The position numbers and the translations under genes are program-made. A DNA stretch of 64,000 nt from Elusimicrobia bacterium RIFOXYA2_FULL_47_53 (lineage in GTDB: Bacteria; Elusimicrobiota; Endomicrobiia; Endomicrobiales; XYA2-FULL-47-53): positions 128,636 to 192,635 of the forward strand of contig MGVE01000007.1 of assembly GCA_001800315.1 (NCBI GenBank), written 5' to 3'. The notes beneath the pieces were generated by a model. That model did not search any database. It saw only the letters and a program-made list of their open reading frames with translations, and had not been told where the DNA came from. The first letter of the stretch is position 1; every line of letters begins with the position of its first letter. Shown in pieces: positions 10,050-19,645 of the stretch.

Positions 10050-10063
10050 CGCAGCGCCAATTA

Positions 10064-10435
10064 TTACTTGGGCTGCTGCGGCGCGCCTTTCTTATATTCT
10101 TTAAGAACCGATTTATCTATGCACGCGAGCTCATAATCATGGGTCATGGTTATGCTCTTGCGGGGGCAGGACTCGGCGCACTGGCCGCAGTAAATGCATC
10201 TATCAAGGTAAAAAGTGCAGGCGAATGTTTTCTCAGCGAGTTTCTCTATTTTTACCGCTTCCGAAGGGCAATCTCTGACGCACATCATGCAGCCAATGCA
10301 GGTTGAAGGCTCAAATACGGGCTTTCCGCGGACCGCGTAGGGTATCGCCATTCTCTCCGCGGGATAAAGCACCGTTACGGGCTTTCTCAAGAGATTTTTT
10401 ACGAGTTCACGCCATATCGCACCGGGGCGCATCAT
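10064..10435 (-). CDS. Hydrogenase ferredoxin-like subunit (NuoI-like)
   Basis: 123 residues with two [4Fe-4S] motifs: CIGCMMCVRDCP at about residue 41 and CIYCGQCAESCP at about residue 79. In group 4 hydrogenases and complex I this subunit carries electrons from ferredoxin to the small subunit. It overlaps the NuoH-like gene by 4 bp. Confidence 0.93.
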   Translation of the reverse strand: MMRPGAIWRELVKNLLRKPVTVLYPAERMAIPYAVRGKPVFEPSTCIGCMMCVRDCPSEAVKIEKLAEKTFACTFYLDRCIYCGQCAESCPRKSITMTHDYELACIDKSVLKEYKKGAPQQPK

Positions 10436-11388
10436 AGTATTCCTCCCATATGCAATAGTACGACCAGAAGAATTCCAAGAAGGCTCAGAGGAGCAAGCAC
10501 CATCCAGCCGAAATCAATCATCTGGTTAATCTTGATTCGCGCTACCGCTGTTTTTATGTAAGCGAGTATAAACAGGACAAATATTGTTTTTACAAGGTAT
10601 GAAACTATCGCCAGAGCGCCGCTGAAAGGATAAACGCCTCCGAGAAAAACCGCGACCAGCAGAGAAACTCCGACTATCATTTCCATGTCAAGAGAGAGGC
10701 GGAAAATGCCGAAGAGCCTGCCGGAATATTCAGTAAAGGGGCCGGCCACGATTTCGGTTTCGGCGTCCGCGATGTCAAAAGGTTTTCTCTCAAGCTTGCC
10801 CTGAAGGGCTATTATGCCGACCATAAACGCCACGGCTACGGGCAAAATATAAATAGGGTGAGCGACTATCATGCCGGGAAGGCCTTTGGAGATCTCGTTG
10901 ATATTCCAGGTTCCGAGCATCAAAGCCGGAGTCAAAAGTGAAAGAAAATACGGCACTTCATATGAAAACAGCTGGCTTAAGCAGCGGATACCGCCGATTA
11001 TGCTGTAAGGCGTAGCCGAAACCCATCCCGAGAGTGAAAGCACAAGTGTCGGAATAGTCAGCAGGTACGCAACTATCACCAAATCTCCGTCTATTGAGGT
11101 TATCGGGCTGTCCATTATGGGAAGGAAAAGAAAAGATGTGGCCACGGCCGCGAAAGCGAAATAAGGCAGAATTCTGAAAAGCACCGGATCCACGCTTTTG
11201 GGTATGATTGTTTCTTTTGAAAAAAGCTTCACTATGTCCGCCAGAGGCTGGATAAACCTCGGGCCTACGCGGTTCTGCATGCGGGCGTAGAGTTTTCTGT
11301 CAAGCCACTGCGCGAACATCGCGTAGGCGAACAGGAAAACAAGTCCCGGAAAAACAAGAATTTTTGCAAGTTCAATTACCATAATCAA
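10432..11388 (-). CDS. Hydrogenase membrane anchor subunit (NuoH-like)
   Basis: 318 residues with about eight membrane helices. Family motifs visible are LYARMQNRVGPRFIQPLAD after the first helix, ERKPFDIADAETEIVAGPFTEYSG in the middle loop, and the conserved acidic helix. This subunit anchors the hydrogenase module and starts the ion path. A second ATG lies two codons in, so the exact start is uncertain by two residues. Confidence 0.93.
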   Translation of the reverse strand: MIMVIELAKILVFPGLVFLFAYAMFAQWLDRKLYARMQNRVGPRFIQPLADIVKLFSKETIIPKSVDPVLFRILPYFAFAAVATSFLFLPIMDSPITSIDGDLVIVAYLLTIPTLVLSLSGWVSATPYSIIGGIRCLSQLFSYEVPYFLSLLTPALMLGTWNINEISKGLPGMIVAHPIYILPVAVAFMVGIIALQGKLERKPFDIADAETEIVAGPFTEYSGRLFGIFRLSLDMEMIVGVSLLVAVFLGGVYPFSGALAIVSYLVKTIFVLFILAYIKTAVARIKINQMIDFGWMVLAPLSLLGILLVVLLHMGGIL

Positions 11389-11451
11389 TCCTTATGAGGC
11401 TAAAGACAGTCCTGCGCCAGAAACAGCTTTCCGGACGGCATACCGTCAGCC

Positions 11452-12633
11452 TTATTTTAGAGGTTTACTTATAAGACTGCGTTTTCTAAGCTCCGCCCAG
11501 TCTATCTCTTCCGTTTTGGGCGAACCGTCCTGCTTTAAAATAACCGAGGTGCGGTCGGTGCATGAAAGGCACGGGTCAATCGCCGCCACGATAATGGGAA
11601 TATCCGCGACCGTCTGATTTAACAAAGTGTGCCTTACCGAGGCCAGATTGGCAAGCGTGGGGGCTCTCACTTTAATTCTATCCGGTTTTTCGGTGCCGTT
11701 CGCGCGGGCATAGAGCACAGCTTCACCTCTGGGGGCTTCGTAACGCGAGAAAGCTTCGCCAGGCTGTACTTTTCTGGGGACTTTCGCTGTTATCGGCCCT
11801 GAAGGCAGGTGTTCTATGGCGTAACGGACAATATTTATAGCTTCAAGGGTTTCGCCGACTCTGACAATGGTGCGGCCGAGCACATCGCCCCTGTCGGAAG
11901 TAATAACATTAAACGGAATCTCGCCGTAAGCGGCATAGGGCAGGTCGCGCCTGACATCAATATCCACTCCCGATCCTCTCGCGGTCGGGCCAACGGCGCA
12001 GTGAGACAACGCGACTTCCTTAGGCAGATAACCTACTCCGGCGACGCGGCCTATGAAAGTGGTTTCTTTCGTGGCGACATCGGCGAAATATTTGGTCTGT
12101 TCTTCAAGAACCTTAAGACCCTTGATCGTCTGGTCAATCTCTTCTTTGGAAAGGTCCTTGCGGACTCCGCCGATGGTGTTAAAGCTGTAATTTACCCTGT
12201 TGCCGGTAATAATCTCAAGCAGGTCCTGGACAATTTCCCTGTCGCGCCAGGAAAGCATGAACAAGGTATCAAAACCGATCTCGTGGCCGGCGACTCCGAG
12301 CCACAGCAGGTGGCTGTGAATTCTCTCAAGCTCGCCTACTATTACTCTTAAATATTTCGCCCTCTGAGGGATTTCAACTTTAAGTATATCTTCGGTTGCC
12401 TGCGCGAAATTCGTGGAATGCACGAACGAGCATATTCCGCAGATGCGCTCAACCATATAAAGGTCCTGCAGATAGGTTCTCTCTTCGCAGGCCTTTTCAA
12501 TTCCGCGGTGATTGTAACCCAGACGGATATCCGCGTCTACGATTTTCTCGCCTTCAAGCGTGAATTTAAAATGTGTCGGTTCCTTAAGAAGCGGGTGCTG
12601 AGGCCCGATGGGCAATATCATCCTTTCGCTCAT
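11452..12633 (-). CDS. [NiFe]-hydrogenase large subunit, group 4
   Basis: 393 residues from the ATG at 12633, which overlaps the NuoC-like gene by 4 bp and follows AAGGAGG. A longer frame from 12693 is unlikely. Nickel is bound by two CxxC motifs: Cys65/Cys68 in ERICGICSF and Cys355/Cys358 in DPCLSCTDR. Complex I subunits have lost these cysteines, so this is a true hydrogenase. A 32-residue tail after Arg361 is the likely peptide removed by the HycI-like protease. The DPCxSCT(D/E)R form is typical of energy-converting group 4 enzymes (Ech, Coo, Hyc, Mbh). Confidence 0.95.
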   Translation of the reverse strand: MSERMILPIGPQHPLLKEPTHFKFTLEGEKIVDADIRLGYNHRGIEKACEERTYLQDLYMVERICGICSFVHSTNFAQATEDILKVEIPQRAKYLRVIVGELERIHSHLLWLGVAGHEIGFDTLFMLSWRDREIVQDLLEIITGNRVNYSFNTIGGVRKDLSKEEIDQTIKGLKVLEEQTKYFADVATKETTFIGRVAGVGYLPKEVALSHCAVGPTARGSGVDIDVRRDLPYAAYGEIPFNVITSDRGDVLGRTIVRVGETLEAINIVRYAIEHLPSGPITAKVPRKVQPGEAFSRYEAPRGEAVLYARANGTEKPDRIKVRAPTLANLASVRHTLLNQTVADIPIIVAAIDPCLSCTDRTSVILKQDGSPKTEEIDWAELRKRSLISKPLK

Positions 12634-13013
12634 TTGTGCGCCTCCTTGGAAACATGGTAATCTTTTCTCAAAGGATATACCCCCTCCGGCCACTGCTCCG
12701 GAAGTATCATCCTTCTGCCGTCCACTATATCGTCAAATTTTATGCCGAGCAAATCCTGAATTTCGCGTTCGTAAAGCACCGCGCCCACAAGTATGGGCGT
12801 TATGGAAGGGATCTTCGCTTCGGAAAGCGGAGTAGCGACACGGACATTCACCGCTCCGTCCGTTGTGAAAAAGTGATAAAGCACATTGAGTTTATCGCCG
12901 TCCTGATAGCCGGTCATGGTAGAAAGCAGTTTGAATTTGCCCGCATCCATCAGTTCCGAAACCCATTTGCGTATTTCTTTAGGAGAAACTTCTATCCACT
13001 GGGAATTAGCCAT
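12630..13013 (-). CDS. Hydrogenase 30-kDa subunit (NuoC-like)
   Basis: 127 residues with the family signature YEREIQDLLGIKF ... EGVYPLRKDY near the C-terminus. It forms the bridge between large and small subunits. Encoded as a separate protein rather than fused to the large subunit. Confidence 0.9.
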   Translation of the reverse strand: MANSQWIEVSPKEIRKWVSELMDAGKFKLLSTMTGYQDGDKLNVLYHFFTTDGAVNVRVATPLSEAKIPSITPILVGAVLYEREIQDLLGIKFDDIVDGRRMILPEQWPEGVYPLRKDYHVSKEAHK

Positions 13014-13027
13014 TTTTTGCTCCTGGT

Positions 13028-13507
13028 TTAACCTTTCTTTAAACTGCCTAAAAGCTTGTACACGCCGTCTATTATGGCATCGGGCCTTGGAGGGCAGCCC
13101 GGAATATATGCCGAAACAGGCAGAACATCGTCTATGCCGCCGAGAGAATTATAGCAACCCTTGAAAACTCCGCCGGAAGCGGCGCAGGCGCCGACAGCCA
13201 CAACGAATTTCGGATTCGGCATCTGGTCGTATATTCTTTTGAGCCTGCTTTTTATCTGCTCATTCACGGGCCCTGTCACCACAAGCACATCTGCGTGCCT
13301 GGGGGTTCCCTTAAGCAGAATGCCAAAGCGCTCCACATCAAAAAGAGGAGTAAGCGCGGCCAAAACCTCAATATCACAGCCGTTACAGCCACCCGCGTTG
13401 AAATGAATTATCCACGGAGAACTTATGCGCGACCAGTTGGCGAGCTTGGTCATCATGGATTTTTTTGTCTTTTTTGGCGGTTTTTCAGGAATTACGATAT
13501 CAACCAT
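13028..13507 (-). CDS. Hydrogenase small subunit (NuoB-like)
   Basis: 159 residues. Cysteines for the single proximal [4Fe-4S] cluster are Cys41 and Cys44 (GGCNGCDIE), Cys108 (VGACAASGG) and Cys138 (IPGCPPRP). This cluster hands electrons to the NiFe site. A Lys-rich start precedes the domain. The gene lies between the NuoA-like and NuoC-like genes. Confidence 0.93.
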   Translation of the reverse strand: MVDIVIPEKPPKKTKKSMMTKLANWSRISSPWIIHFNAGGCNGCDIEVLAALTPLFDVERFGILLKGTPRHADVLVVTGPVNEQIKSRLKRIYDQMPNPKFVVAVGACAASGGVFKGCYNSLGGIDDVLPVSAYIPGCPPRPDAIIDGVYKLLGSLKKG

Positions 13508-13549
13508 TTTTTTACCCCGTTATATATTTTTTACAATAGATTCCCAGTC

Positions 13550-13864
13550 TTACCTAAGCACGAGAAGCAGAAGCGTGAAACTTACTATGCCGGCGTAAAT
13601 CAAGCCGAGCGCCGCCGCTCCGGCAGGCAGAAGGCCCAGTATCAGAGCCAGAACATGCAGCACCGTAAAAAACAGCGCTATCGGGTAAAACAGCTTGTAG
13701 CCGGGAAAGCTTTTTTTTCCCTCTATATCCTCTCCTCCGGCGTAAGAAGTTTCGGATTCAGGGTTGCCTCCGGACTTGGGAGCGAACTTGGTGGCTCCGT
13801 ATCCGAAAAGAAACGCAAGGGCCAGAAAAAGGATAAACGCGAACGGCGGAATTAAACTGAACAT
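13550..13864 (-). CDS. Hydrogenase membrane subunit (NuoA-like)
   Basis: 104 residues with three hydrophobic segments. The loop TSYAGGEDIEGK followed by FYPIALFFTVLHVLALILG resembles the YECGE loop and second helix of NuoA. Identity rests on this and on position; confidence is moderate. Confidence 0.72.
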   Translation of the reverse strand: MFSLIPPFAFILFLALAFLFGYGATKFAPKSGGNPESETSYAGGEDIEGKKSFPGYKLFYPIALFFTVLHVLALILGLLPAGAAALGLIYAGIVSFTLLLLVLR

Positions 13865-13904
13865 TTTAAACCTCTTGACTGAATTATTTATATATCAAGT
13901 AAAA

Positions 13905-15377
13905 CTAAAATCCGCCCTGAAGCATTGAAACAGCCTGCGCGGCCCAGCTGCGGACCGGGTCGGGCATTACGCCGAGATAAATCGTCACAAGCGCGAGAAC
14001 GACCAGCATTGAAGACATCATAAACGGAACTTCTTTCGCCTTGGTGGAGGCGGCCGTCGTATCCTTTGAGTACAGCGCCCCTACGGCCGGAAGATAATAA
14101 CCAAGCGAAAGAACCGAGTTAAATATCGCTATAAGGGAAACAGCCCAGCCGACCGTGGTCGCGGCCTGAATACCTGATTTATAAATAAGCAGTTTGCTCA
14201 TAAAGCCCGAGAAAGGAGGAACGCCGGCCAGCGAGAGAACCGCAATGGTGAAAGCAAGCCCTGTCACCGGCATTTTCCAGGCCACGCCGTGCATGTCTTC
14301 AATCTTGCCGCTGCCTATCCTATGGATTATGGCGCCGGCGCAAAGGAAGGCCAGCCCCTTCATGAAGGCATGAGTAATTATATGAAATATTCCGCCTGTT
14401 GTGCCTGCGGCAATGCCGTAATGGATACCTACTCCAAGGCCGAGCACAATATAACCCATCTGAGCCACGGAAGAATACGCAAGCATTCTCTTGAGGCTCT
14501 TCTGTGTCAGCGCCATGATATTTCCGGCCGTCATTGTCAGCACAGCGAAAATTATAAACATCTTTCCCCACGGCAGAGAAGCGCCCATGGAAAGCATAAT
14601 TCTGAGAAGCGCGAAAAGACCTACCTCAATAACTATACCCGAGAGCATCGCCGAAATTCCGGAGGGCGCCTCGGCATGAGCGTCGGGCAGCCAGGTATGA
14701 AGCGGAAATATGGCGGCCTTTATGCCGAAACCAACCGTGAAAAGCGAAAGCGGAAGCCACAGGCCGCCCGCGGGATTGGCGGCTATCATCTGATAAATCA
14801 CTTTCAGGTCCAGAGAGCCGAAATTCATGTAGACAAGCGCGACTCCGAGAAGTATCATCGCCGAGCCGGTCGCCGACATCACCAGAAACTTTATGCCGGC
14901 TTCAACCGGATCCCACTGGTCTTTTCTGAAAGCCACAAGCGTAAACGATGTTATGGAGAGCAGTTCAAAGAAGAGATAAAGGTTAAAGAGGTCAAAGGTA
15001 AACGAAAGGCCCAATACCGAGATTACAAGCAGAAGCAGAAGCGGGAAGAATTTGTTTGTGCCCGTGTCTTCGTCCATGTAGGAAAGAGAATAAACCGCGA
15101 CCACAAGTGCCAAGGCTATGCCAGTCATCGCTATGATAAGCCCGAGAAGGTCGGCGCTCAAGGGAAGAAATCCGAAAAGCACAACGGCGCTGCTGCCAGC
15201 CATTAAAAACGGGACAAGCTCAAAAGCCGCCACAAGAGAACCGATAAGCGCCGCCGCGGCAAGCGCGCCGGAAACTATTCTTTCATGCTTTTTGAAAAGC
15301 GCCCCTCCGAGATAGGAAACTATGACGCCGAAAAGCAGGTACAAAACCATGCTTTCCAAAAGGGAAGTTATATTCAT
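13905..15377 (-). CDS. Antiporter-like membrane subunit (NuoN/MrpD-like)
   Basis: 490 residues, about 14 membrane helices, with the proton/Na+ antiporter family core: a conserved Glu in LYLFFELLSITSF, the broken-helix lysine in GIKAAIFPLHTWLPDAH and the HIITHAFMKGLAFLCAG helix. One of three such subunits in the cluster. Adjacent to the NuoM-like gene with no gap. Confidence 0.9.
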   Translation of the reverse strand: MNITSLLESMVLYLLFGVIVSYLGGALFKKHERIVSGALAAAALIGSLVAAFELVPFLMAGSSAVVLFGFLPLSADLLGLIIAMTGIALALVVAVYSLSYMDEDTGTNKFFPLLLLLVISVLGLSFTFDLFNLYLFFELLSITSFTLVAFRKDQWDPVEAGIKFLVMSATGSAMILLGVALVYMNFGSLDLKVIYQMIAANPAGGLWLPLSLFTVGFGIKAAIFPLHTWLPDAHAEAPSGISAMLSGIVIEVGLFALLRIMLSMGASLPWGKMFIIFAVLTMTAGNIMALTQKSLKRMLAYSSVAQMGYIVLGLGVGIHYGIAAGTTGGIFHIITHAFMKGLAFLCAGAIIHRIGSGKIEDMHGVAWKMPVTGLAFTIAVLSLAGVPPFSGFMSKLLIYKSGIQAATTVGWAVSLIAIFNSVLSLGYYLPAVGALYSKDTTAASTKAKEVPFMMSSMLVVLALVTIYLGVMPDPVRSWAAQAVSMLQGGF

Positions 15378-16832
15378 CTATTGTCCTCCTAAGAAATATC
15401 CGAGTGAACTTATGGCCTGCTTGACAACCCCAAAAACCGGGCCCGGGTAAACGCCGAGAATGACGAGCGTCAATATACCGCCGGCCATGGCGAGCGAGCT
15501 GTTCCATCCGTTATTTACAATGGCGGTTGTATGTTTGCCGCTGAGAGGCCCGAAGAATACTTTTCTAACAAGCCGGAGAGCGTAGGCCGCTGAAAGCACC
15601 GTGGCTATAAGGCCCAGGGAAGCTATGTAATAACTGCCCGTGGAATAGGCGGCGGAAAAAGTCAGCAGTTCAGGCCAGAAACCCACCAGAGGCGGGGCTC
15701 CCACCAGCGAAAGGGCCGCGAAAACAGAAGCTATGGCCGCAAGAGGCAGTTTCTTTGCCCAGCCGCCCATTTCGTCAATAAAATATGTTGAAGAGTGCTC
15801 AACGACCACACCCACGCAAATAAACAAAGTCAGTTTCGTGGCGGCCTGGTTGATAATGTTAAACACTGAAGCTGCCATTCCGGAGGGCACTAAGGTCGCG
15901 TAGGCCAGAAGCACATAGCCCATCTGGCTTATGGATGAATAGGCCACTATCTTTTTAATATTTCTTTCGGAGAGCGCCATAAAGCCGCCGTAAAACATCG
16001 TCACAAGAGCCGCCAGCATAAGCGGTTTGCTTAGAATGCTCATGGATGCCACCGGGAAGAACGGCACGAACCTTGCCATCGCGTAGACGCCGATATTTGT
16101 CATAACCCCTACAAGAATAAGAGTTACGGGCATTACAGAAGTCGTATAAGCGTCGGGAAGCCAGGTATGAAAAGGGAAAATCGCGAGTTTGACTATGAAG
16201 CCCATTAAGAAAAGTATGGCCATTATGGCGACCGTGTTGACCGGCAGAGTGGGAAGCAGTGAAGCCAGAGCGGTCATATTGGTCGTACCGGTAAGTGAGT
16301 ATATCCAGAGTATTGAGGAAAGCATAAGCACCGCGCCTATATGAGTGATAATGAAGAACTTAAGGCCGGTGTATTTTGCCCTGGCCGGTTCTTCGTTCCA
16401 GTATACCACCAGCACCCAGGCCGGAATAAGCATGGCTTCCCAGAAAACATAAAACTGAATAAGGTCGCGGGCAAGCGCCACGCCGACAGTTCCGAAAAGC
16501 ACCAGCAGCATAAGCGAATAAAACGAAGGAGACCTCTCGGGATCCTGTTTGCGTGAAAATGAGTAAAGGGAAGCCACAAAAGTGGCAACCGAAATTACCG
16601 CTATGGTGACGGATGTAAGTTTATCAAGGGCGAAGGAAAGCGTCACTCCGAAGGCAAGCGGCCAGGTGAGCGAACAGCCGCAGGAAATATACTTCAGCGC
16701 GAGGGCCGCCTGGGCCAGCGCGAAGGCCATCGCGGCCACGGCAGCTAAATCTGACTTTTTCCTCGGCAGCAGCAGAACAAGCAGCGCTCCGATAAGCGGA
16801 AGAAACTGAATGGCAATTATTGATTTGCTCAT
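15378..16832 (-). CDS. Antiporter-like membrane subunit (NuoM-like)
   Basis: 484 residues with the NuoM core: IQFYVFWEAMLIPAWVLV (channel Glu), FIVKLAIFPFHTWLPDAY, and YSSISQMGYVLLA. It probably moves ions as electrons pass to protons at the NiFe site. Overlaps the NuoL-like gene by 4 bp. Confidence 0.92.
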   Translation of the reverse strand: MSKSIIAIQFLPLIGALLVLLLPRKKSDLAAVAAMAFALAQAALALKYISCGCSLTWPLAFGVTLSFALDKLTSVTIAVISVATFVASLYSFSRKQDPERSPSFYSLMLLVLFGTVGVALARDLIQFYVFWEAMLIPAWVLVVYWNEEPARAKYTGLKFFIITHIGAVLMLSSILWIYSLTGTTNMTALASLLPTLPVNTVAIMAILFLMGFIVKLAIFPFHTWLPDAYTTSVMPVTLILVGVMTNIGVYAMARFVPFFPVASMSILSKPLMLAALVTMFYGGFMALSERNIKKIVAYSSISQMGYVLLAYATLVPSGMAASVFNIINQAATKLTLFICVGVVVEHSSTYFIDEMGGWAKKLPLAAIASVFAALSLVGAPPLVGFWPELLTFSAAYSTGSYYIASLGLIATVLSAAYALRLVRKVFFGPLSGKHTTAIVNNGWNSSLAMAGGILTLVILGVYPGPVFGVVKQAISSLGYFLGGQ

Positions 16833-18649
16833 AGGACCATCCCCAATAAGATAATTAGAGTTATTACTATATAGACCAGGTTCCAGTGAATATCGCCGGT
16901 CTGCATTTTTCGGGCAAGCAGGCTTGACAGGACGGCAACAGCGCCGGTAACTTTATTTATGCCTTCCATAATATATTCTTCCCAGATGTTTCTGGCAAAT
17001 CCCGCGAAGCCGTAAACAAAAGCCACGAAACCGCCGTAAACCGCGTCAAAGCCAAGCCCTATGCCGGCCGATTTTCCTACCACGGGCAGCTTTGAGCCGA
17101 GGAAATTTCCTATAGCGGTCTTTTTCATATACATCAAATAGCCGGCGATTATCGCGCCCGCCGTCATCATAAAAGCTTTTGAAACAAAGGTTTCATGGGC
17201 AAGAGCCTTCCAGCCGATTATCTCCCCTTCAAAACCGCTCAGGGACCAGGAAGCAGTTATTCTGCCTATCAGAAGCCACGAAAAAACAGCTCCTATGGAA
17301 AGAATCACCAGCGGAGTTGTCATGGAAGCCGGAGCCTCATGCACATGCTTGGTGTTTCTCTGCTGGCCCCAGAAAACCATCGCCGTGGTTCTAAGGGAAT
17401 AAAACGCGGTCAGCACCGCGGCTATTACAGCCAGAGAAAGCGGGCCGAATGAGTTATGCTCATAAGCCTGTTCAAGAATCATGTCCTTAGAGAAAAATCC
17501 GTTAAAAAGCGGAAGGCCCATCAGCGCGAGCGCGCCGACGAAAAACGCCATGCCGGTAAGCGGCATCTCTTTGTTTAATCCGCCCATTTCCCTTACATCG
17601 CGAGTGCCGAGCTCGTGAATAACCGCTCCGGCGCAAAGGAAGAGAAGAGCTTTAAATATAGCGTGCGAAAATAAGTGAAACTGGGAAGCGAATACGCCGC
17701 CGACCCCTATGGCAAAAACCATGTAGCCAAGCTGGGAAACGGTTGAATAGGCAAGTATTCTTTTAAGGTCATTGTTAAATGTGGCAAGGAAAGCACCGAG
17801 GAGCGCCGTTATAGCGCCTATCCACTGGAGCGTCTCAACCGAAACCGGCACCTGAGCCAGCAACGGGTGAACTCTCGCGAGAAGGTAAACGCCGGCGTTA
17901 ACCATCGTGGCGGCATGGATCAGCGCCGATATGGTTGTGGGGGCTTCCATGGCGTCGGGAAGCCATACATGAAGAGGAACCTGGGCAGATTTGCCTACGG
18001 CTCCGACTATAAAACCAAACGAGATAGCGGTGAGAAGCGGCAGGCCTATTTTTGAAGCGTAGGCAAGGTTAGCCGATATCTCAAAGCTGCCGGACAGGAC
18101 ATATAATATAAGTATGGCGCCGAAAAGCGCCACATCTCCGATTCTTGTAACTATGAAGGCCTTTACTCCGGCCGCCGCCGCTTTAGGATCGGCGTAAAAG
18201 AAACCGATCAGCAGGTATGAGCAGACGCCCATGACTTCCCAGAAAAAGAAAAGCGAGAGGAAGTTGTCTGAAAGCGACATACCCACCATGGAACCTATAA
18301 AGAGAAGAACCAGAGAGTAATACCTGGAAAGGTTTTCCTCTTTCTTCATGTATCCTATGGAGTATATCAGGACGAGAAAACCTATCCATGTGGCTATAAG
18401 GGCCGGCACGATGGATAAGGTATCAAGCAGAAGTCCGGTCTTAAAAACTCCCGGAAGAACCTCGTAAGAAAAATACACTCCGGGCTTCATTCCGAAAGGA
18501 AGAAAAAACGCGATTACGGCAGAGGCCAGCCCGACCAGCACGGCAAAAGCCGGAACTATCCTCGGTGACAACAGATTCAGCAGGGGAACCAAAGCCGCCC
18601 CCGCGAACGGCACTAAAAGTATCAATAAAGCGGAAAACTCTGAGCTCAT
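16829..18649 (-). CDS. Antiporter-like membrane subunit (NuoL-like)
   Basis: 606 residues: the 14-helix antiporter core with LFFFWEVMGVCSYLLIG, KSAQVPLHVWLPDAMEAPTT in the broken helix and ILAYSTVSQLGYMVFA, then a C-terminal extension with long hydrophilic and membrane parts that resembles the lateral helix of NuoL. The gene overlaps its NuoK-like neighbour by 4 bp. Confidence 0.93.
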   Translation of the reverse strand: MSSEFSALLILLVPFAGAALVPLLNLLSPRIVPAFAVLVGLASAVIAFFLPFGMKPGVYFSYEVLPGVFKTGLLLDTLSIVPALIATWIGFLVLIYSIGYMKKEENLSRYYSLVLLFIGSMVGMSLSDNFLSLFFFWEVMGVCSYLLIGFFYADPKAAAAGVKAFIVTRIGDVALFGAILILYVLSGSFEISANLAYASKIGLPLLTAISFGFIVGAVGKSAQVPLHVWLPDAMEAPTTISALIHAATMVNAGVYLLARVHPLLAQVPVSVETLQWIGAITALLGAFLATFNNDLKRILAYSTVSQLGYMVFAIGVGGVFASQFHLFSHAIFKALLFLCAGAVIHELGTRDVREMGGLNKEMPLTGMAFFVGALALMGLPLFNGFFSKDMILEQAYEHNSFGPLSLAVIAAVLTAFYSLRTTAMVFWGQQRNTKHVHEAPASMTTPLVILSIGAVFSWLLIGRITASWSLSGFEGEIIGWKALAHETFVSKAFMMTAGAIIAGYLMYMKKTAIGNFLGSKLPVVGKSAGIGLGFDAVYGGFVAFVYGFAGFARNIWEEYIMEGINKVTGAVAVLSSLLARKMQTGDIHWNLVYIVITLIILLGMVL

Positions 18650-18939
18650 CCTTTTAACCTCCGCAATTCTTCCGTATCAAGCGTATTGCTCTGCTGATAA
18701 AAAGCGTATATTAGGCCTAAGAAAACGGCGACGACCATCACCTCTATTACTATTATTACTATGGCAAGGCTCTGGTTATAGGCTACTGTGTTTTTAAGAA
18801 CTCCGCTCCAGACAATGGCAAGCGTGGTGGCTTTGCCGAGCAGTTCCAGACCTATCAGAAGCTTTACAAGGTTATGTTTGGTTACAAGACAGAAAACTCC
18901 AAGCCCGAACAAAACGAAAATCAGCGGCAGAAGATTCAT
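18646..18939 (-). CDS. Hydrogenase membrane subunit (NuoK/MrpC-like)
   Basis: 97 residues with three membrane helices. The middle helix VKLLIGLELLGKATTLA has the membrane-buried Glu typical of NuoK and MrpC, and SLAIVIIVIEVMVVAVFLG contains the second. It overlaps the NuoJ-like gene by 1 bp. Confidence 0.88.
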   Translation of the reverse strand: MNLLPLIFVLFGLGVFCLVTKHNLVKLLIGLELLGKATTLAIVWSGVLKNTVAYNQSLAIVIIVIEVMVVAVFLGLIYAFYQQSNTLDTEELRRLKG

Positions 18940-19415
18940 TATTTCTCCTCCCCTTTGCCCGACCGAAGCAGGGCCAGTATGCCGAAAGCCGCGGACAAAA
19001 CAACGAGCGCCTGCGGAAAAAGGTCAAAGGAGCGGGTTTTCCAGAGTATCTCGCCAACCTCAGACCACCTTGCCGGAAGCAGAGCGACCGAACTCGCGCG
19101 CGGCGCTAACATATATAGTATATAAGCAAGCGCGGCTGAAATAATTACTGAAAACACCACCCAGACAGCCTTGGGCTTGCGGCCCTGCTCGCGGCGTTCC
19201 TGAATAAAGCTGATTGTTAATACGATCAGCACGGTGATAAGGCCCGCTCCCACGGACAATTCCAAAACACCCGCGACGGGAGCGCCCAGCTGAAAGAAAA
19301 GAATAGAAAGAAGAGTTGAAACAACTGCCAGCGAAAGCACGCTCATCAGCACATCGTGAAGAACGACGGCGAAAAGAGCGAAGAGAATCATGAGCCCGAT
19401 TACAAGATAGATCAT
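18939..19415 (-). CDS. Hydrogenase membrane subunit (NuoJ/MbhD-like)
   Basis: 158 residues, about five membrane helices. The helix pair LAVVSTLLSILFFQLGAPVAG ... ELSVGAGLITVL resembles the MbhD/MrpB type domain also found in NuoJ. First gene of the operon; its start lies about 177 bp after the predicted transcription start. Confidence 0.75.
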   Translation of the reverse strand: MIYLVIGLMILFALFAVVLHDVLMSVLSLAVVSTLLSILFFQLGAPVAGVLELSVGAGLITVLIVLTISFIQERREQGRKPKAVWVVFSVIISAALAYILYMLAPRASSVALLPARWSEVGEILWKTRSFDLFPQALVVLSAAFGILALLRSGKGEEK

Positions 19416-19591
19416 TATTAACCTCTCAAAAAAAACATCCGCGCGGCATGGACTTACCGAAACCGGCAGAGCCCTGCCCTGCAGACACGCAATAACTACA
19501 AATCCAGGAAAGTTTTTGACTGGTATTTGCTTAGTAGTCTAATAGAAAGGAACTACTTTTGAAAACTGTAAGATCATCAAGGAACACTGAA

Positions 19592-19627
19592 CGCATAATT
19601 TATACAAAAAATTATTTAAGTTGTCAA
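19592..19627 (-). promoter_or_regulatory. Sigma-70 promoter of the hydrogenase-ATP synthase block
   Basis: TTGACA at 19622-19627, a 17-bp spacer and TATAAA at 19599-19604, read on the minus strand. The predicted start is near 19592, leaving a leader of about 175 nt before the first hydrogenase gene. I recognise no known riboswitch in that leader. Confidence 0.8.
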
Positions 19628-19645
19628 GCAACAACTAAATTGAAT

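Noticed and set aside
11452-12633. Reading the block as respiratory complex I
   Set aside because: Both NiFe-binding CxxC motifs are intact in the large subunit, a HycI-like protease follows and NuoE, F and G are missing.
14289-15206. 305-residue plus-strand open frame
   Set aside because: It lies fully inside the NuoN-like gene on the other strand, is rich in Arg, His and Lys with no recognisable fold, and lacks a ribosome-binding site: a shadow frame.
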